Shown: positions 1 to 9,251, numbered from the stretch's first letter. The stretch: DNA of 38,375 nucleotides from Paracoccaceae bacterium (GCA_029265455.1 JAJUJF010000006.1:1-38375); one strand, 5' to 3'. The notes: generated from the sequence alone by a model not told the origin. Numbers and translations: made by a program.

Positions 1-360
1 CAGGTAGCCGACGAGATAGCCTCCGGTCGATCCCGCCATGTAGGCGATCCCGTTCGCCTCGGCCGAGGAGCCGGCAAAGACATCCCAGCCGAGCGCACCG
101 ATGGCGAGATAGCCAAGCATGGTGACGAGCCCGAGCCGCGGCCCGTAGGCGGCACCGATGGCGAGTACGGCGAAGGTCTGCATGGTGATCGGCACCGGCG
201 ACGGCCAGACCGGGATCTGGATCTTGGCGAAGAGCGCCAGGGCGGCGATACCGAGGGTGACGAGGAGGACACGTTTGACAAGGAGCGACGTCCCCTCGGC
301 GTCCCAGAATGTTTCGGTCAGAACCGGCGTTTGGTCCGACATGCGGAGGGTCTCGGCCAT
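1..360 (-). CDS. bioY: Biotin transporter BioY (partial, C-terminus outside window)
   Basis: Membrane substrate-binding (S) component of a biotin uptake system; in this family BioY works alone or with an ECF energising module. The 120 visible residues hold the N-terminal half: a short polar leader, a first hydrophobic helix near residues 24-38, then the family hallmark stretch running from IPVWPSPVPITMQTFAVL through GPRLG and the next helix to a glycine-rich GWDVF/SSTGGYLVGYL region. The ATG is preceded by AAGGGAG about nine bases upstream, which decides this start over an internal ATG at 342. It begins 34 bases after the stop of the DUF6314 gene, so the two are probably co-transcribed. No BioR-like palindrome was seen upstream. 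The 3' end lies beyond base 1, so integrity cannot be judged. Confidence 0.93.
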   Translation of the reverse strand, partial: MAETLRMSDQTPVLTETFWDAEGTSLLVKRVLLVTLGIAALALFAKIQIPVWPSPVPITMQTFAVLAIGAAYGPRLGLVTMLGYLAIGALGWDVFAGSSAEANGIAYMAGSTGGYLVGYL

Positions 361-394
361 GCGCTTGAACTCCCTTCAGCGATCATGCGCGTGG

Positions 395-826
395 TCATGA
401 CGCGGTTTCGTCGCTCTGTCCAGTTGGCCGGTATTCGCTGACGAGAATGTAATCCTTCGCCGGCCCCGTGACGCGCCATTCTGCTCGCCAGTGCGGCCAG
501 CGGCTGAAATCATAGGTCACACGGTAGAAGTCCTCGCCGCAGGGATGCTCCCCCGCAGGCTGGTCCGCGCCAGGACGGAAGCGGTGAAAGAACCGTCCGT
601 CGGCAAAGTGCACTTCGATATCGTCGTTTGCCTGGGACCAGAAGTAACGCCGACTCGCGCGGTAGGAGGCGCCACCGAGCACGAGTATCCCGTCCTCGCG
701 ATAGTCGAGACCCTGTGCCGCAGGCTCGAGACGTGCGGTGCCGGTGAACTGTCCGGAACGACTCTCGCGGCGGTCCTCGATCGTCCTGGTCAGGATCCAG
801 TTGCCGCGGAACGCCTCGAGCCGCAT
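395..826 (-). CDS. DUF6314 family protein
   Basis: A 143-residue soluble protein with no signal peptide. It opens with a GNW-x-L-x-R-x-I block, continues with YREDG, RRYFW, an acidic IEVHFADGRFFHRF strand, a paired His/Cys near EHPCGEDFY and the closing block GPAKDYILVSEY. This is the pattern I associate with DUF6314, a small predicted beta-barrel family without known function. The single Cys and neighbouring His might bind a ligand, but that is speculation. It is divergent from purB (73 bases between the starts) and sits just upstream of bioY on the same strand. A role linked to biotin or other vitamin uptake is only a guess from position. Confidence 0.8.
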   Translation of the reverse strand: MRLEAFRGNWILTRTIEDRRESRSGQFTGTARLEPAAQGLDYREDGILVLGGASYRASRRYFWSQANDDIEVHFADGRFFHRFRPGADQPAGEHPCGEDFYRVTYDFSRWPHWRAEWRVTGPAKDYILVSEYRPTGQSDETAS

Positions 827-838
827 CGGCTGCCTCGC

Positions 839-868
839 TTGCTTCGGTCAGGGGCGGCAGTCTATGAC
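839..868 (+). promoter_or_regulatory. Possible sigma70-type promoter for purB
   Basis: TTGCTT (839-844) and TATGAC (863-868) are separated by 18 bases, 31 bases before the purB start. Both boxes are imperfect, and a second promoter for the divergent DUF6314 gene must lie in the same 73-base gap. Confidence 0.3.
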
Positions 869-899
869 GCCGCATCCCCGCAGTGAAAGGTTCCAGGCG

Positions 900-2201
900 A
901 TGATCCCGCGCTATTCCCGTCCCGAAATGGTCTCGATCTGGTCACCGGAGACGCGCTTCCGGATCTGGTTCGAGATCGAGGCCCATGCCTGCGACGCGCT
1001 GGCCGAGCTCGGTGTCATCCCGAAGGAGGCGGCGGAGAAGATCTGGACGGCGAAGGACGCCGAGTTCGACGTCGCCCGCATCGACGAGATCGAGGCGGTG
1101 ACGAAACACGATGTCATCGCCTTCCTCACCCATCTCGCGGAGATCGTCGGCGAGGAGGCCCGCTACGTCCACCAGGGGATGACCTCCTCCGACGTGCTCG
1201 ACACCTGTCTCGCGGTGCAGCTTTCGCGGGCTGCCGACATCCTCCTCGATGATCTCGACCGCCTGCTCGCGGCCCTGAAACGGCGCGCCTACGAGCACAA
1301 GGACACCGTCTGCATCGGCCGCAGCCACGGCATTCACGCCGAGCCCGTGACCTTCGGGCTGAAGATGGCGCAGGCCTATGCCGAGATGGCCCGCAACCGC
1401 GACCGGCTGCGGGCCGCCCGGGCGGACATCGCGACCTGCGCGATCTCGGGCGCCGTCGGGACCTTCGCCAACATCGACCCGCGGGTGGAGGCGCATGTTG
1501 CGGAGAAGATGGGTCTCACGCCCGAGCCGATCTCGACCCAGGTGATCCCCCGCGACCGTCACGCGATGTTCTTCGCGACCCTTGGCGTGATCGCTTCCTC
1601 GGTCGAGCGGATTGCGACAGAGATCCGCCATCTGCAGCGGACCGAGGTGCTGGAAGCGGAGGAGTACTTCTCGCCGGGCCAGAAGGGCTCGTCGGCGATG
1701 CCGCACAAGCGCAACCCGGTGCTGACGGAGAATCTCACCGGCCTTGCCCGCGTCGTCCGCGGCATGGTGACGCCTGCGCTGGAGAACGTGGCTCTATGGC
1801 ACGAGCGCGACATCTCGCATTCCTCCGTCGAGCGGATGATCGGGCCGGATGCGACGGTCACGCTCGATTTCGCGCTGAACCGCCTCGCAGGGGTGATCGA
1901 CAAGCTCGTCGTCTATCCGGAGAACATGGCGCGGAACATGGGCCGGCTTCGGGGCCTCGTGCATTCCCAGCGCGTGCTGCTGGCGCTGACGCAGAAGGGG
2001 GTGAGCCGCGAGGATGCCTATGCCCTCGTCCAGCGCAACGCGATGAAGGTCTGGGAACAGGGGGCGGATTTCCTCGAGGAGCTCAAGGTCGATCCCGAGG
2101 TGACGGCGGCCCTCGGCCCCGAGGAGATCGAGGCCGAGTTCGACCTCGGCTATCACCTCAAGCATGTCGACACGATCTTCGAGCGGGTGTTCGGAAAGTA
2201 G
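900..2201 (+). CDS. purB: Adenylosuccinate lyase
   Basis: Catalyses two fumarate-releasing steps of purine synthesis: SAICAR to AICAR, and adenylosuccinate to AMP. The 433-residue protein carries the fumarase/aspartase superfamily blocks: the HQGMTSSDVLDT region (residues 91-102), catalytic-type histidines in GRSHGIHAEP (140-149), and the signature loop GSSAMPHKRNP (263-273) with the catalytic serine. The reading frame is open back to 738, but that would overlap the divergent DUF6314 gene. The ATG at 900 begins MIPRYSRPEM, the usual bacterial PurB start, with AAAGG about nine bases upstream. Length is normal for the family (about 430-435). The gene appears to stand alone, followed by a short hairpin and the sulfotransferase. 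Confidence 0.98.
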   Translation: MIPRYSRPEMVSIWSPETRFRIWFEIEAHACDALAELGVIPKEAAEKIWTAKDAEFDVARIDEIEAVTKHDVIAFLTHLAEIVGEEARYVHQGMTSSDVLDTCLAVQLSRAADILLDDLDRLLAALKRRAYEHKDTVCIGRSHGIHAEPVTFGLKMAQAYAEMARNRDRLRAARADIATCAISGAVGTFANIDPRVEAHVAEKMGLTPEPISTQVIPRDRHAMFFATLGVIASSVERIATEIRHLQRTEVLEAEEYFSPGQKGSSAMPHKRNPVLTENLTGLARVVRGMVTPALENVALWHERDISHSSVERMIGPDATVTLDFALNRLAGVIDKLVVYPENMARNMGRLRGLVHSQRVLLALTQKGVSREDAYALVQRNAMKVWEQGADFLEELKVDPEVTAALGPEEIEAEFDLGYHLKHVDTIFERVFGK

Positions 2202-2213
2202 ACGCCGATCCAA

Positions 2214-2227
2214 CTGCGCAGGCGCAG
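2214..2227 (+). terminator. Possible terminator after purB
   Basis: CTGCGC and GCGCAG form a tight inverted repeat 12 bases past the purB stop, followed after a few bases by CCTTTTA. The stem is short and the T-run offset, so function is uncertain. Confidence 0.35.
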
Positions 2228-2324
2228 CGGGTCCTTTTACCAAACCCTCAACGAAATCCGGAAACCTCTTGCACGTCCGCCCTTCCGCACGGATTCTCCT
2301 GGTCGGGGTGTGGGGTGAATTTGC

Positions 2325-3374
2325 ATGGGACCGGATTTCTCGCTTGGGGCGGAGGCGCCATCGCAGGCGCCGTTCGACCGGATCGAATCGCTGTTCTTCG
2401 GCATCGGCGCGCAGAAGGCAGGGACGACATGGCTGCATGATTACCTGCATGCCCATCCGGATGTCGTCGTCCCGCAGATCGGAGTAGGCAGCAAGGAACT
2501 GCACTACTGGGACAGTGTCCGACCGCCCTACAGGACGCGATATCTCGACATGGTGCGGGCCCGGCAGCAGCAGCGGCGCTGGCGCAACCTGGCAATCCGG
2601 TTGATCGGCGACCGGGCACAGCGCGACCGCGAAAGGCAATGGGCGCTCTATGCCGAAGCACTCCGTGACGGAGGCAGATCACACGCGCGCTATCTCGAGC
2701 TCCTGTTCTTCCGTTGGCAGGGGCAGCGGGCCGTGGGCGAGATCAGCCCGGCCTACGGACTCCTCGACCGCGAAACGTTCGCGGAGATGGCGGCCCTGTC
2801 GAGGAAGACGAAATTCGTCTACGTCATGCGCGACCCGGTTGACCGCCTCCTTTCCGGCCTCCGCTTCCAGCTCCAGAAGTCCGGCCAGCCAGTGACGTCG
2901 GAGAACCTGACCGCCGCGCTTCGACGGGCGGTCGAAGACGATCCGGACCTTGCCCTGGCGCGGTCGCAGTATCGGGAGACAATCAGCCGGCTCGAATCCG
3001 TGGTGCCGCCCGAGCGTATAAGCTACCATTTCTTCGAGACGCTCTTCGCGCAGGAGGAGCTCGATCGCCTCACGGCCTTCCTGAACGTGGTTCCCCGGCG
3101 GGGCGATCCCGACAAGCAGGTCCATGTCGGCGCCGGGAAGGATGCTCTCGTGCCGCCGGAGCTTCTTGCGCAGGCGCGTGCGCTGCTCGATCCCACCTAC
3201 ATTCTGATCGGAGCGCGGTTCGGGACACGTGTCCCGGCGGCATGGGACTGTACCGGCCAACGAGTGTTTCATGGCGCGGCGCTCCGGCGGTCGAAGCATC
3301 GTCGCCGGTCGTTCCGGAAGGCGATCCGCCGGCTCGACCGGCGAGGATGGCGCTCCCTCAATCGGCCTCGCTGA
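2325..3374 (+). CDS. Sulfotransferase family protein (PAPS-dependent)
   Basis: A 349-residue cytosolic enzyme expected to move a sulfuryl group from PAPS to a hydroxyl or amine acceptor. The 5'-phosphosulfate loop is clear: GIGAQKAGTTWLHDYLHAHP at residues 26-45, with the KxGTT signature. The 3'-phosphate site is VMRDPVDRLLSGL (167-179), with Arg169 and Ser177 in the expected places. The C-terminus is very basic (RRSKHRRRSFRKAIRRLDRRG), which is unusual and may mediate binding to an acidic partner or membrane. There is no signal peptide or transmembrane anchor. Its last 17 bases overlap the 3' end of the convergent zeta-inhibitor gene. No sulfate-activation or polysaccharide genes are nearby, so the acceptor is unknown. 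It looks slightly less GC-rich than its neighbours, possibly acquired. Confidence 0.85.
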   Translation: MGPDFSLGAEAPSQAPFDRIESLFFGIGAQKAGTTWLHDYLHAHPDVVVPQIGVGSKELHYWDSVRPPYRTRYLDMVRARQQQRRWRNLAIRLIGDRAQRDRERQWALYAEALRDGGRSHARYLELLFFRWQGQRAVGEISPAYGLLDRETFAEMAALSRKTKFVYVMRDPVDRLLSGLRFQLQKSGQPVTSENLTAALRRAVEDDPDLALARSQYRETISRLESVVPPERISYHFFETLFAQEELDRLTAFLNVVPRRGDPDKQVHVGAGKDALVPPELLAQARALLDPTYILIGARFGTRVPAAWDCTGQRVFHGAALRRSKHRRRSFRKAIRRLDRRGWRSLNRPR

Positions 3375-3675
3375 GGAGCTCCGCCTTCGCCCTGGCGTGG
3401 AACTCGGCAATCTTCGCACGAATTTCCGATTCGTCGATTCGATGGCCGAGGTCGGCGGCGAGGCGGGTGGCAAGATCGCCCCGGTTGATCTCGGAGATGT
3501 CGGCACGGACCAGGTTCATCGCGTATTCCTCCGCCTCCTCGCCCTTCTTGCCGAGGAGTTCGGCAGCCCAGAGGCCGGCCATCTTGTTCCGCCGCGCCAT
3601 GGCGCGGAACATCATCTCCTGATCATGTGCAAACTTGTTTTCGAAGGCGCGCTCGCGTTCGTCGAACTGCGTCAT
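3358..3675 (-). CDS. F1-ATPase inhibitor zeta subunit (DUF1476)
   Basis: A 105-residue all-helical protein. Its sequence [21 protein letters not shown]...[25 protein letters not shown] closely matches, as I remember it, the zeta subunit described in Paracoccus denitrificans. Zeta inserts its N-terminal helix into the catalytic interface of F1 and blocks ATP hydrolysis, an alphaproteobacterial counterpart of mitochondrial IF1. The inhibitory N-terminal helix (about residues 1-18), the [10 protein letters not shown] core and the C-terminal [14 protein letters not shown] helix are intact. The frame extends upstream to 3735, but AGAGGA eight bases before the ATG at 3675 and family alignment fix the start. 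It is divergent from uvrB and unlinked here to the atp operon. Confidence 0.92.
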   Translation of the reverse strand: MTQFDERERAFENKFAHDQEMMFRAMARRNKMAGLWAAELLGKKGEEAEEYAMNLVRADISEINRGDLATRLAADLGHRIDESEIRAKIAEFHARAKAELLSEAD

Positions 3676-3805
3676 CGGGTGTCCTCTCGAAGGAATGCCT
3701 CGTCGCAAGGGTAGCGTCGTCCCCGCGTGTCGCACAAGTCACCGCGTCCGGTACCCTGCTTGCATTCGGGCCGGCAAGCGCCATCTTGCGGAAAGGCTCC
3801 CGCAC

Positions 3806-6013
3806 ATGCGGACCCTGCGCATTCATGTCCCGATCGAGTGTCCGATGAATCTCGCGATTCCCCATCCCCGCGCTCCGCGCGAGAAGCTCGAGGGCGGCCG
3901 CCGCTTTGTCCTCGCATCCGAATTCGAACCGGCGGGCGACCAGCCGACCGCGATTGCCGAACTCGCCGACGGCATCCTGCAGGGCGAGCGCAATCAGGTC
4001 CTGCTGGGCGCGACCGGGACCGGCAAGACCTTCACCGCCGCGAAGATCATCGAGGCGACGCAGCGCCCGGCCATCATCCTTGCCCCGAACAAGACCCTCG
4101 CCGCCCAGCTCTACGGCGAGTTCAAGGAGTTCTTCCCGGAAAACGCCGTCCACTATTTCGTGTCGTATTACGACTACTACCAGCCCGAGGCCTACGTCCC
4201 GCGCACCGACACGTTCATCGAGAAGGAATCCCAGATCAACGAGCAGATCGACCGGATGCGCCATGCCGCGACCCGGGCGCTTCTCGAACGCGATGACGTC
4301 ATCATCGTCGCCTCGGTCTCCTGCATCTACGGCATCGGCGCGGTCGAGACCTACGGCGCGATGACCCAGGATCTCCTCGTCGGCGGCAGCTACGACCAGC
4401 GGCAGGTCATGGCCGATCTCGTCGCGCAGCAGTACCGGCGCAACGACCAGGCCTTCCAGCGCGGCTGTTTCCGGGTCCGCGGCGACGTGATCGAGCTCTG
4501 GCCCGCGCATTTCGAGGATCGGGCCTGGCGCTTCTCCTTCTTCGGCGAGGAGCTCGAATCGATCCACGAGTTCGATCCGCTTACCGGCGCCCGCACCGAC
4601 ACGCTCGAGCGCGTGCGCATCTATGCGAATTCGCATTACGTCACGCCACGCCCGACCATGCAGCAGGCGATCAGGGGCATCCGCGCCGAACTCACCCTGC
4701 GCCTCGAGCAGTTGCGGCGCGAGGGCAAGCTTCTGGAGGCCCAGCGTCTCGAGCAGCGGACCCTGTTCGACCTCGAGATGCTCGAGGCGACCGGCGTCTG
4801 CAGCGGCATCGAGAACTATTCGCGCTATCTCACCGGCCGCGCACCGGGGGAGCCGCCCCCTACCCTGTTCGAATACATTCCCGACAACGCCATCGTCTTC
4901 GTCGACGAGAGCCACGTGACCGTGCCGCAGATCGGCGGCATGTACCGGGGCGACTATCGCCGCAAGTTCACCCTCTCCGAACACGGGTTCCGACTGCCGT
5001 CCTGTACCGACAACCGCCCGCTGAAGTTCGAGGAATGGGATGCGATGCGACCGCAGACCATCTTCGTCTCGGCAACGCCGGGCCCCTGGGAACTCGACCA
5101 GACGGGGGGTGTCTTCACCGAGCAGGTCATCCGGCCGACCGGCCTTCTCGATCCTCCGGTCGAGGTTCGCCCGGTCTCGATGCAGGTGGACGATCTCCTC
5201 GACGAGGCGCGCCGCGTCGCGGCGGAAGGGGGGCGCATCCTCGTCACCACGCTCACCAAACGCATGGCCGAGGATCTCACCGAATATCTGCATGAACAGG
5301 GTATCCGCGTCCGCTACATGCATTCCGACATCGACACGATCGAGCGGATCGAGATCCTGCGCGACCTCCGTCTCGGTGCCTTTGACGTGCTGATCGGCAT
5401 CAACCTCCTGCGCGAGGGTCTCGACATTCCCGAATGCGCCCTGGTTGCCATCCTCGATGCCGACAAGGAGGGGTTCCTGCGTTCCGAGACCTCGCTCATC
5501 CAGACCATCGGTCGGGCCGCGCGCAACGTCGATGGCCGGGTGATCATGTATGCGGACAAGATCACCGGTTCGATGGAGCGCGCCATCGCCGAGACCAACC
5601 GCCGCCGCGAGAAGCAGATCGCCTATAACGAGGCGCATGGCATCACCCCCGCAACCATCCGCAAGAACGTGGGCGACGTCCTCGCCGGCCTCTTCCCCGC
5701 CGATACCGATCAGGCGCGTGTCACCGCGAAGATCGAGAAACCCCTGATCGGGGCCAACCTCCAGGCACATCTGGACGGGCTCAGGAAGGAGATGCTGAAG
5801 GCCGCCGAGAATCTCGAATTCGAGGAAGCCACCCGCATCCGCGACGAGATCAGGCGGCTCGAGGCCGTCGATCTTGTCATTTCCGACGATCCGCTGGTGC
5901 GGCAGTCGGCGATCGAGGAGCGGATGGAGACAACCACGGTCGCCCGCTCGAAGGCAGGCCGCCCCGGCACCCGTGCCTACAGGGGCAAGAGCCAGAAGAA
6001 GATGGGGCGCTGA
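3806..6013 (+). CDS. uvrB: Excinuclease ABC subunit UvrB
   Basis: Damage-verification helicase of nucleotide excision repair: it is loaded by UvrA and then recruits UvrC. Visible features are the [25 protein letters not shown]-terminus, Walker A GATGTGKT (residues 68-75 from this start), the beta-hairpin region [23 protein letters not shown] that clamps DNA, the DESH Walker B, the helicase C-terminal blocks ([37 protein letters not shown]) and a UVR motif near the C-terminus ([24 protein letters not shown]) that contacts UvrC. The start at 3806 has GGAAAGG nine bases upstream. An internal ATG at 3845 (MNLAIPHP) is the alternative and would remove 13 residues. Length is normal (735 or 722). 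Confidence 0.97.
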   Translation: MRTLRIHVPIECPMNLAIPHPRAPREKLEGGRRFVLASEFEPAGDQPTAIAELADGILQGERNQVLLGATGTGKTFTAAKIIEATQRPAIILAPNKTLAAQLYGEFKEFFPENAVHYFVSYYDYYQPEAYVPRTDTFIEKESQINEQIDRMRHAATRALLERDDVIIVASVSCIYGIGAVETYGAMTQDLLVGGSYDQRQVMADLVAQQYRRNDQAFQRGCFRVRGDVIELWPAHFEDRAWRFSFFGEELESIHEFDPLTGARTDTLERVRIYANSHYVTPRPTMQQAIRGIRAELTLRLEQLRREGKLLEAQRLEQRTLFDLEMLEATGVCSGIENYSRYLTGRAPGEPPPTLFEYIPDNAIVFVDESHVTVPQIGGMYRGDYRRKFTLSEHGFRLPSCTDNRPLKFEEWDAMRPQTIFVSATPGPWELDQTGGVFTEQVIRPTGLLDPPVEVRPVSMQVDDLLDEARRVAAEGGRILVTTLTKRMAEDLTEYLHEQGIRVRYMHSDIDTIERIEILRDLRLGAFDVLIGINLLREGLDIPECALVAILDADKEGFLRSETSLIQTIGRAARNVDGRVIMYADKITGSMERAIAETNRRREKQIAYNEAHGITPATIRKNVGDVLAGLFPADTDQARVTAKIEKPLIGANLQAHLDGLRKEMLKAAENLEFEEATRIRDEIRRLEAVDLVISDDPLVRQSAIEERMETTTVARSKAGRPGTRAYRGKSQKKMGR

Positions 6014-6135
6014 CCTGGCCGGCTCTCGTGTACGGCAAGCAGCCGATCCGGTCGGGAAGGGTGCGCCACGGCTTGCCTGCTTCATGCCGGGAGCGCTAAT
6101 CCTCCGTTAACCTCCGCTGCCCCAGCTTCGGTGCC

Positions 6136-6876
6136 ATGTTCCCGCTTGCCCGGGCTGTGGCCACCCTCGTCCTCGTGTTCCTGTCCGCCCCCGCCCATTC
6201 CGGTGCCTGGCCGCGGGAGCCGGGTGGCGTCTTTCTCTCCCTGAAGAGCGAATACGAGACCGTGTCAGGGGAGTTCCGCACGTCGATCTATGGCGAGCTC
6301 GGCCTCACCCGGCGCATCACGCTCGGGTTCCAGGCAAGCGACGGCCCGCCCGACGAGGCGAAACAGGAGGAGTACGAGTGGCAGCGCGACCACGGCGACG
6401 CGCTCCTGCTTACCCCGCCATCTCGCCGCCGTGTGGGCGGCTTCGTCAACATGGCGATCGGCCCGCTCGACGCCACGAACCGTTTTGCCATCAGCCTCGG
6501 CGCTTCGGCGCCCCCGGACGAGTATGGCGTGATGATGGAATACCGGATCGAGGCTGCGGCGCATTGGGGCCGGGGCTTCGAGAGCGGCTGGGGCGACGGC
6601 TGGATGACGGCCACCGCAAAGGTCATCCATGCGCGCGACGAGGATGAACTCATCACCGATCTCTTCGGGCTCGTCGGGCTGAAGCCGCGTGAGGACTTGA
6701 TGACGATGCTCTCGCTCGGCCGTTACACGGACATGACCGGCACGACATGGAAGCTGTCGCCTTCCATCGGATATCGGCCGCACCGGCTCGTCTGGGTGGT
6801 GCCGAGCATCGCGCACGGCTTCGGCGACGGCGATGCCGAGACCAGCATCGGTCTCGGCCTCTGGCTCAGCTTCTAG
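6136..6876 (+). CDS. Predicted outer-membrane beta-barrel protein, unknown family
   Basis: A 246-residue protein with a Sec signal peptide (about residues 1-22, MFPLARAVATLVLVFLSAPAHS, likely cut before GAWP). The mature part alternates polar and aromatic residues in strand-like blocks (GVFLSLKSEYETV, SIYGELGLTRRITLGFQAS, GGFVNMAIGPL, RFAISLGASAP) and ends in GLGLWLSF, a terminal-Phe strand of the kind recognised by the BAM complex. I do not recognise a named family; closest in style are small alphaproteobacterial barrels. It follows uvrB by 122 bases without a clear Shine-Dalgarno, and its 3' end overlaps the convergent GlsB-like gene by four bases. Function is unknown; the barrel is an inference. 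Confidence 0.75.
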   Translation: MFPLARAVATLVLVFLSAPAHSGAWPREPGGVFLSLKSEYETVSGEFRTSIYGELGLTRRITLGFQASDGPPDEAKQEEYEWQRDHGDALLLTPPSRRRVGGFVNMAIGPLDATNRFAISLGASAPPDEYGVMMEYRIEAAAHWGRGFESGWGDGWMTATAKVIHARDEDELITDLFGLVGLKPREDLMTMLSLGRYTDMTGTTWKLSPSIGYRPHRLVWVVPSIAHGFGDGDAETSIGLGLWLSF

Positions 6877-7148
6877 TCGCGGTCAAGGATCAGATGCGCG
6901 ATCATCAGCACGATGATGGCGCCGATGATCGAGGCGACGATGATCGCGATCAGCCCGGCTGCCGCGAGCGCCGTCACCCCGAGAAGCGCCATCAGGAACG
7001 GCGCGGCCAGTGCTCCGACGACGCCGATCACCACGTAGGTGCCGCGGTTGCCCCCAGTGATCACCGAGGCAATCAGCCCAGCGAGGGTCCCGATCACGAC
7101 GAGAATGGCGAGGCCGATGATGCCGAGGACCTGAAGGAAGGTTTCCAT
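6873..7148 (-). CDS. GlsB/YeaQ/YmgE family stress-response membrane protein
   Basis: A 91-residue, very hydrophobic protein with three transmembrane helices (about 4-28, 39-60 and 61-86). The glycine-rich loop SVITGGNRGTYVVIGVVGAL is typical of the transglycosylase-associated/GlsB family, which is linked to envelope and general stress though its biochemistry is unknown. It sits 12 bases after the ABM-domain gene on the same strand, so the two probably form a small operon. CAGGAA lies upstream of the ATG. Its stop overlaps the end of the convergent barrel gene. Confidence 0.82.
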   Translation of the reverse strand: METFLQVLGIIGLAILVVIGTLAGLIASVITGGNRGTYVVIGVVGALAAPFLMALLGVTALAAAGLIAIIVASIIGAIIVLMIAHLILDRD

Positions 7149-7160
7149 GCGTGTTCCTGT

Positions 7161-7490
7161 CTACCCGGTGCGGTCAAAGCTCTTGACCACGTCATACATG
7201 ACCGGCTCGAAGCTCCGGCAGAGGGCCGCGATCTCGCGGTTTCGCCGCCGCATCTCCGGAGAGCGAAGCATCGCCAGGAAGTCCTCCCGCCGTTCCCACT
7301 GCGAGTAGTTGGCGATCCGCGTGCGCGCGTCATTCGCGTGCAGCGTCGAGGAGATGAAGCCCTTCTGGTGCCGGATGAATTCGGAAAGGGACTCCTCGAG
7401 AAGCTCGAGCAGATCCTCGCAATTGCCGGGCGAGGTCTCGAAGGTCGTGATGACGGTCTGGACCGCGGTATCGTGCGAGATCTGTGGCAT
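7161..7490 (-). CDS. Antibiotic biosynthesis monooxygenase (ABM) domain protein
   Basis: A 109-residue protein made of one ferredoxin-like ABM fold: TVITTFETSPGNCEDLLELLEESLSEFIRHQKGFISSTLHAN followed by RIANYSQWERREDFLAMLRSPEMRR. The 'GFISSTLH...NYSQWE' spacing is the family pattern. Members include small quinol monooxygenases (YgiN-like), haem-degrading IsdG enzymes and many uncharacterised dimers; the sequence does not tell which. GGGAGGTGA just upstream fixes the start. It is probably co-transcribed with the GlsB-like gene 12 bases downstream, suggesting a stress role by association only. Confidence 0.85.
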   Translation of the reverse strand: MPQISHDTAVQTVITTFETSPGNCEDLLELLEESLSEFIRHQKGFISSTLHANDARTRIANYSQWERREDFLAMLRSPEMRRRNREIAALCRSFEPVMYDVVKSFDRTG

Positions 7491-7579
7491 GACTCACCTC
7501 CCTGGATGCGAAGCCTAGCAGAGGCTGCAACGTTCCGCAGCCTCGCTCGTCCACGACACGCACGATAACGCGAGCGCCA

Positions 7580-9163
7580 TCAGGCTCCTGCCTGTTCGCG
7601 CAGGAGGGCGCGGTCGATCATGTCGGCGGTCTCCTCGATGCCATAGAGCGCGATGAACCCGCCGAACCGCGGCCCCTGCTCCGCCCCCATCAGCACCTGA
7701 TAGAGACAGCCGAACCAGGCACGCAGTGGCTCGAACCCATGTGCCTTGCCGATCGCGTAGACTTCCGCCTGAAGCGCCTCCGCATCCGCCGGCCCCTCCC
7801 AGCCACGGAGCAGGTCGCGAAGATCCGCGAGCGCCGCGCGCTCCCTGGCATCAGGCGCACGGAACCGGCGGGCCGGCTTCACGAAGTCATTGTAATACGC
7901 GACCGCGTGCCCTGCCGCCGCGTCGAGGCCGGGGTGCGTCTCCGGACTCGCCTCCGGAGCATAGCGGCGGATGAAGCCCCAGAGTACATCCTTGTCCTCG
8001 GCCGAGGCGACCGACGCCAGGTTGAGGAGCATCGAGAACGGCACCACCATATCGGATTCGGGCGGGTTCCCGCCGTGGATATGCCAGACCGGGTTGACGA
8101 GGCGCTGGGCAATGTCCTGGCCGGGATAGGCACGCAGATGGGCGTGATATTCGTCCTCGGCCTTCGGGATCACGTCGAAATAGAGCCGCTTCGCCGTCTT
8201 CGGCTTGCTGTACATGAAGAGGCTCAGGGATTCGGGACTGGCATAGGTAAGCCATTCCTCCATCGACAGGCCGTTGCCCTTCGACTTCGAGATCTTCTGC
8301 CCCGCCTCGTCGAGAAAGAGCTCGTAGGCCATGAGTTCCGGCGGCTGCTCGCCCAGGGCGCGGCAGATCTTGATGCCGAGTTCGGCCGAGGGGATCAGGT
8401 CCTTGCCGTACATCTCGTAATCGACCCCGAGGGCAGCCCAGCGCATCGCCCAGTCGGGTTTCCACTGGAGCTTGGCGTTGCCGCCGGTCACCGGGATCTC
8501 GACCCGCTCGCCATCGGGTTCCTCATAGACGATCGTGCCCTTCGCCACGTTGCGCTCGAGCGTCGGTACCTGCAGCACATGACCGGTCTTCGGGCTCACC
8601 GGCAGGAAGGGCGAATAGGTCGCCTGCCGCTCCGCCCGGAGCGAGGGCAGCATGATTTCCATGATTCGGTCGTAGCGTTCGAGGATGCGCAGCAGCATCT
8701 CGTCGAATCTTCCCGAACGGTAGTATTCCGTTGCGGAGGCGAACTCGTAATCGAAACCGAACTGATCGAGGAAGGACCGGAGCCGGGCGTTGTTGTGATG
8801 TCCGAAACTCTCGTGGGTGCCGAAGGGATCGCGCACGCGCGTCAGCGGCAGGTTCAGGTCCTCCGCCACCGCCTCGCGGTTCGGGATGTTCGTTGGCACC
8901 TTCCGCAGCCCATCCATGTCGTCGGAGAAACACAGGAGCTTCGTCGGCATCCCGGACAGGAGCTCGAAGGCGCGGCGCACCATCGTCGTGCGCGCCACCT
9001 CGCCGAAGGTGCCGATATGCGGCAGGCCGGAAGGTCCATAGCCGGTCTCGAAGAGGACGTATCCCTTGGCAGGCGGTGCCTTTTCCACCCGTTTCAGCAG
9101 CCGACGCGCCTCCTCGAAGGGCCAGGCCTTCGCCGTCATCGCCGCACTGCGTATCTCGTCCAT
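7580..9163 (-). CDS. lysK: Lysyl-tRNA synthetase, class I
   Basis: Charges tRNA-Lys with lysine. This is the class I (Rossmann) LysRS found in archaea and some alphaproteobacteria and spirochaetes, unrelated to the common class II enzyme. The HIGH-type motif is [14 protein letters not shown] (residues 44-56), and the KMSKS motif is [11 protein letters not shown] before [12 protein letters not shown]. The C-terminal half is the helical anticodon-binding part. Length (527) is normal for bacterial LysRS-I. The frame is open to 9193, but GGGGAAAGG eight bases upstream of the ATG at 9163 marks the real start. It is transcribed alone, divergent from the TerB-like gene. Confidence 0.95.
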   Translation of the reverse strand: MDEIRSAAMTAKAWPFEEARRLLKRVEKAPPAKGYVLFETGYGPSGLPHIGTFGEVARTTMVRRAFELLSGMPTKLLCFSDDMDGLRKVPTNIPNREAVAEDLNLPLTRVRDPFGTHESFGHHNNARLRSFLDQFGFDYEFASATEYYRSGRFDEMLLRILERYDRIMEIMLPSLRAERQATYSPFLPVSPKTGHVLQVPTLERNVAKGTIVYEEPDGERVEIPVTGGNAKLQWKPDWAMRWAALGVDYEMYGKDLIPSAELGIKICRALGEQPPELMAYELFLDEAGQKISKSKGNGLSMEEWLTYASPESLSLFMYSKPKTAKRLYFDVIPKAEDEYHAHLRAYPGQDIAQRLVNPVWHIHGGNPPESDMVVPFSMLLNLASVASAEDKDVLWGFIRRYAPEASPETHPGLDAAAGHAVAYYNDFVKPARRFRAPDARERAALADLRDLLRGWEGPADAEALQAEVYAIGKAHGFEPLRAWFGCLYQVLMGAEQGPRFGGFIALYGIEETADMIDRALLREQAGA

Positions 9164-9251
9164 CTTGAAAACCTTTCCCCTTTCACGCCGCATGCCGGCG
9201 CGGAACTGGAGGTAAAGCCGCCTCCGCGCAGGGTCAATCGCTCGGCCCTCC

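Noticed and set aside
738-899. 54-residue N-terminal extension of purB
   Set aside because: It would overlap the divergent DUF6314 gene; the ATG at 900 gives the standard PurB start and a ribosome site.
361-899. BioR operator upstream of the DUF6314-bioY unit
   Set aside because: No TTATmkATAA-like palindrome was seen in the DUF6314-purB gap or the gap before bioY.
3623-6085. 820-residue open frame antisense to uvrB
   Set aside because: Shadow frame caused by high GC content: no Shine-Dalgarno, no recognisable domain, His/Gly/Asp/Arg-rich composition typical of the reverse frame of a real gene.
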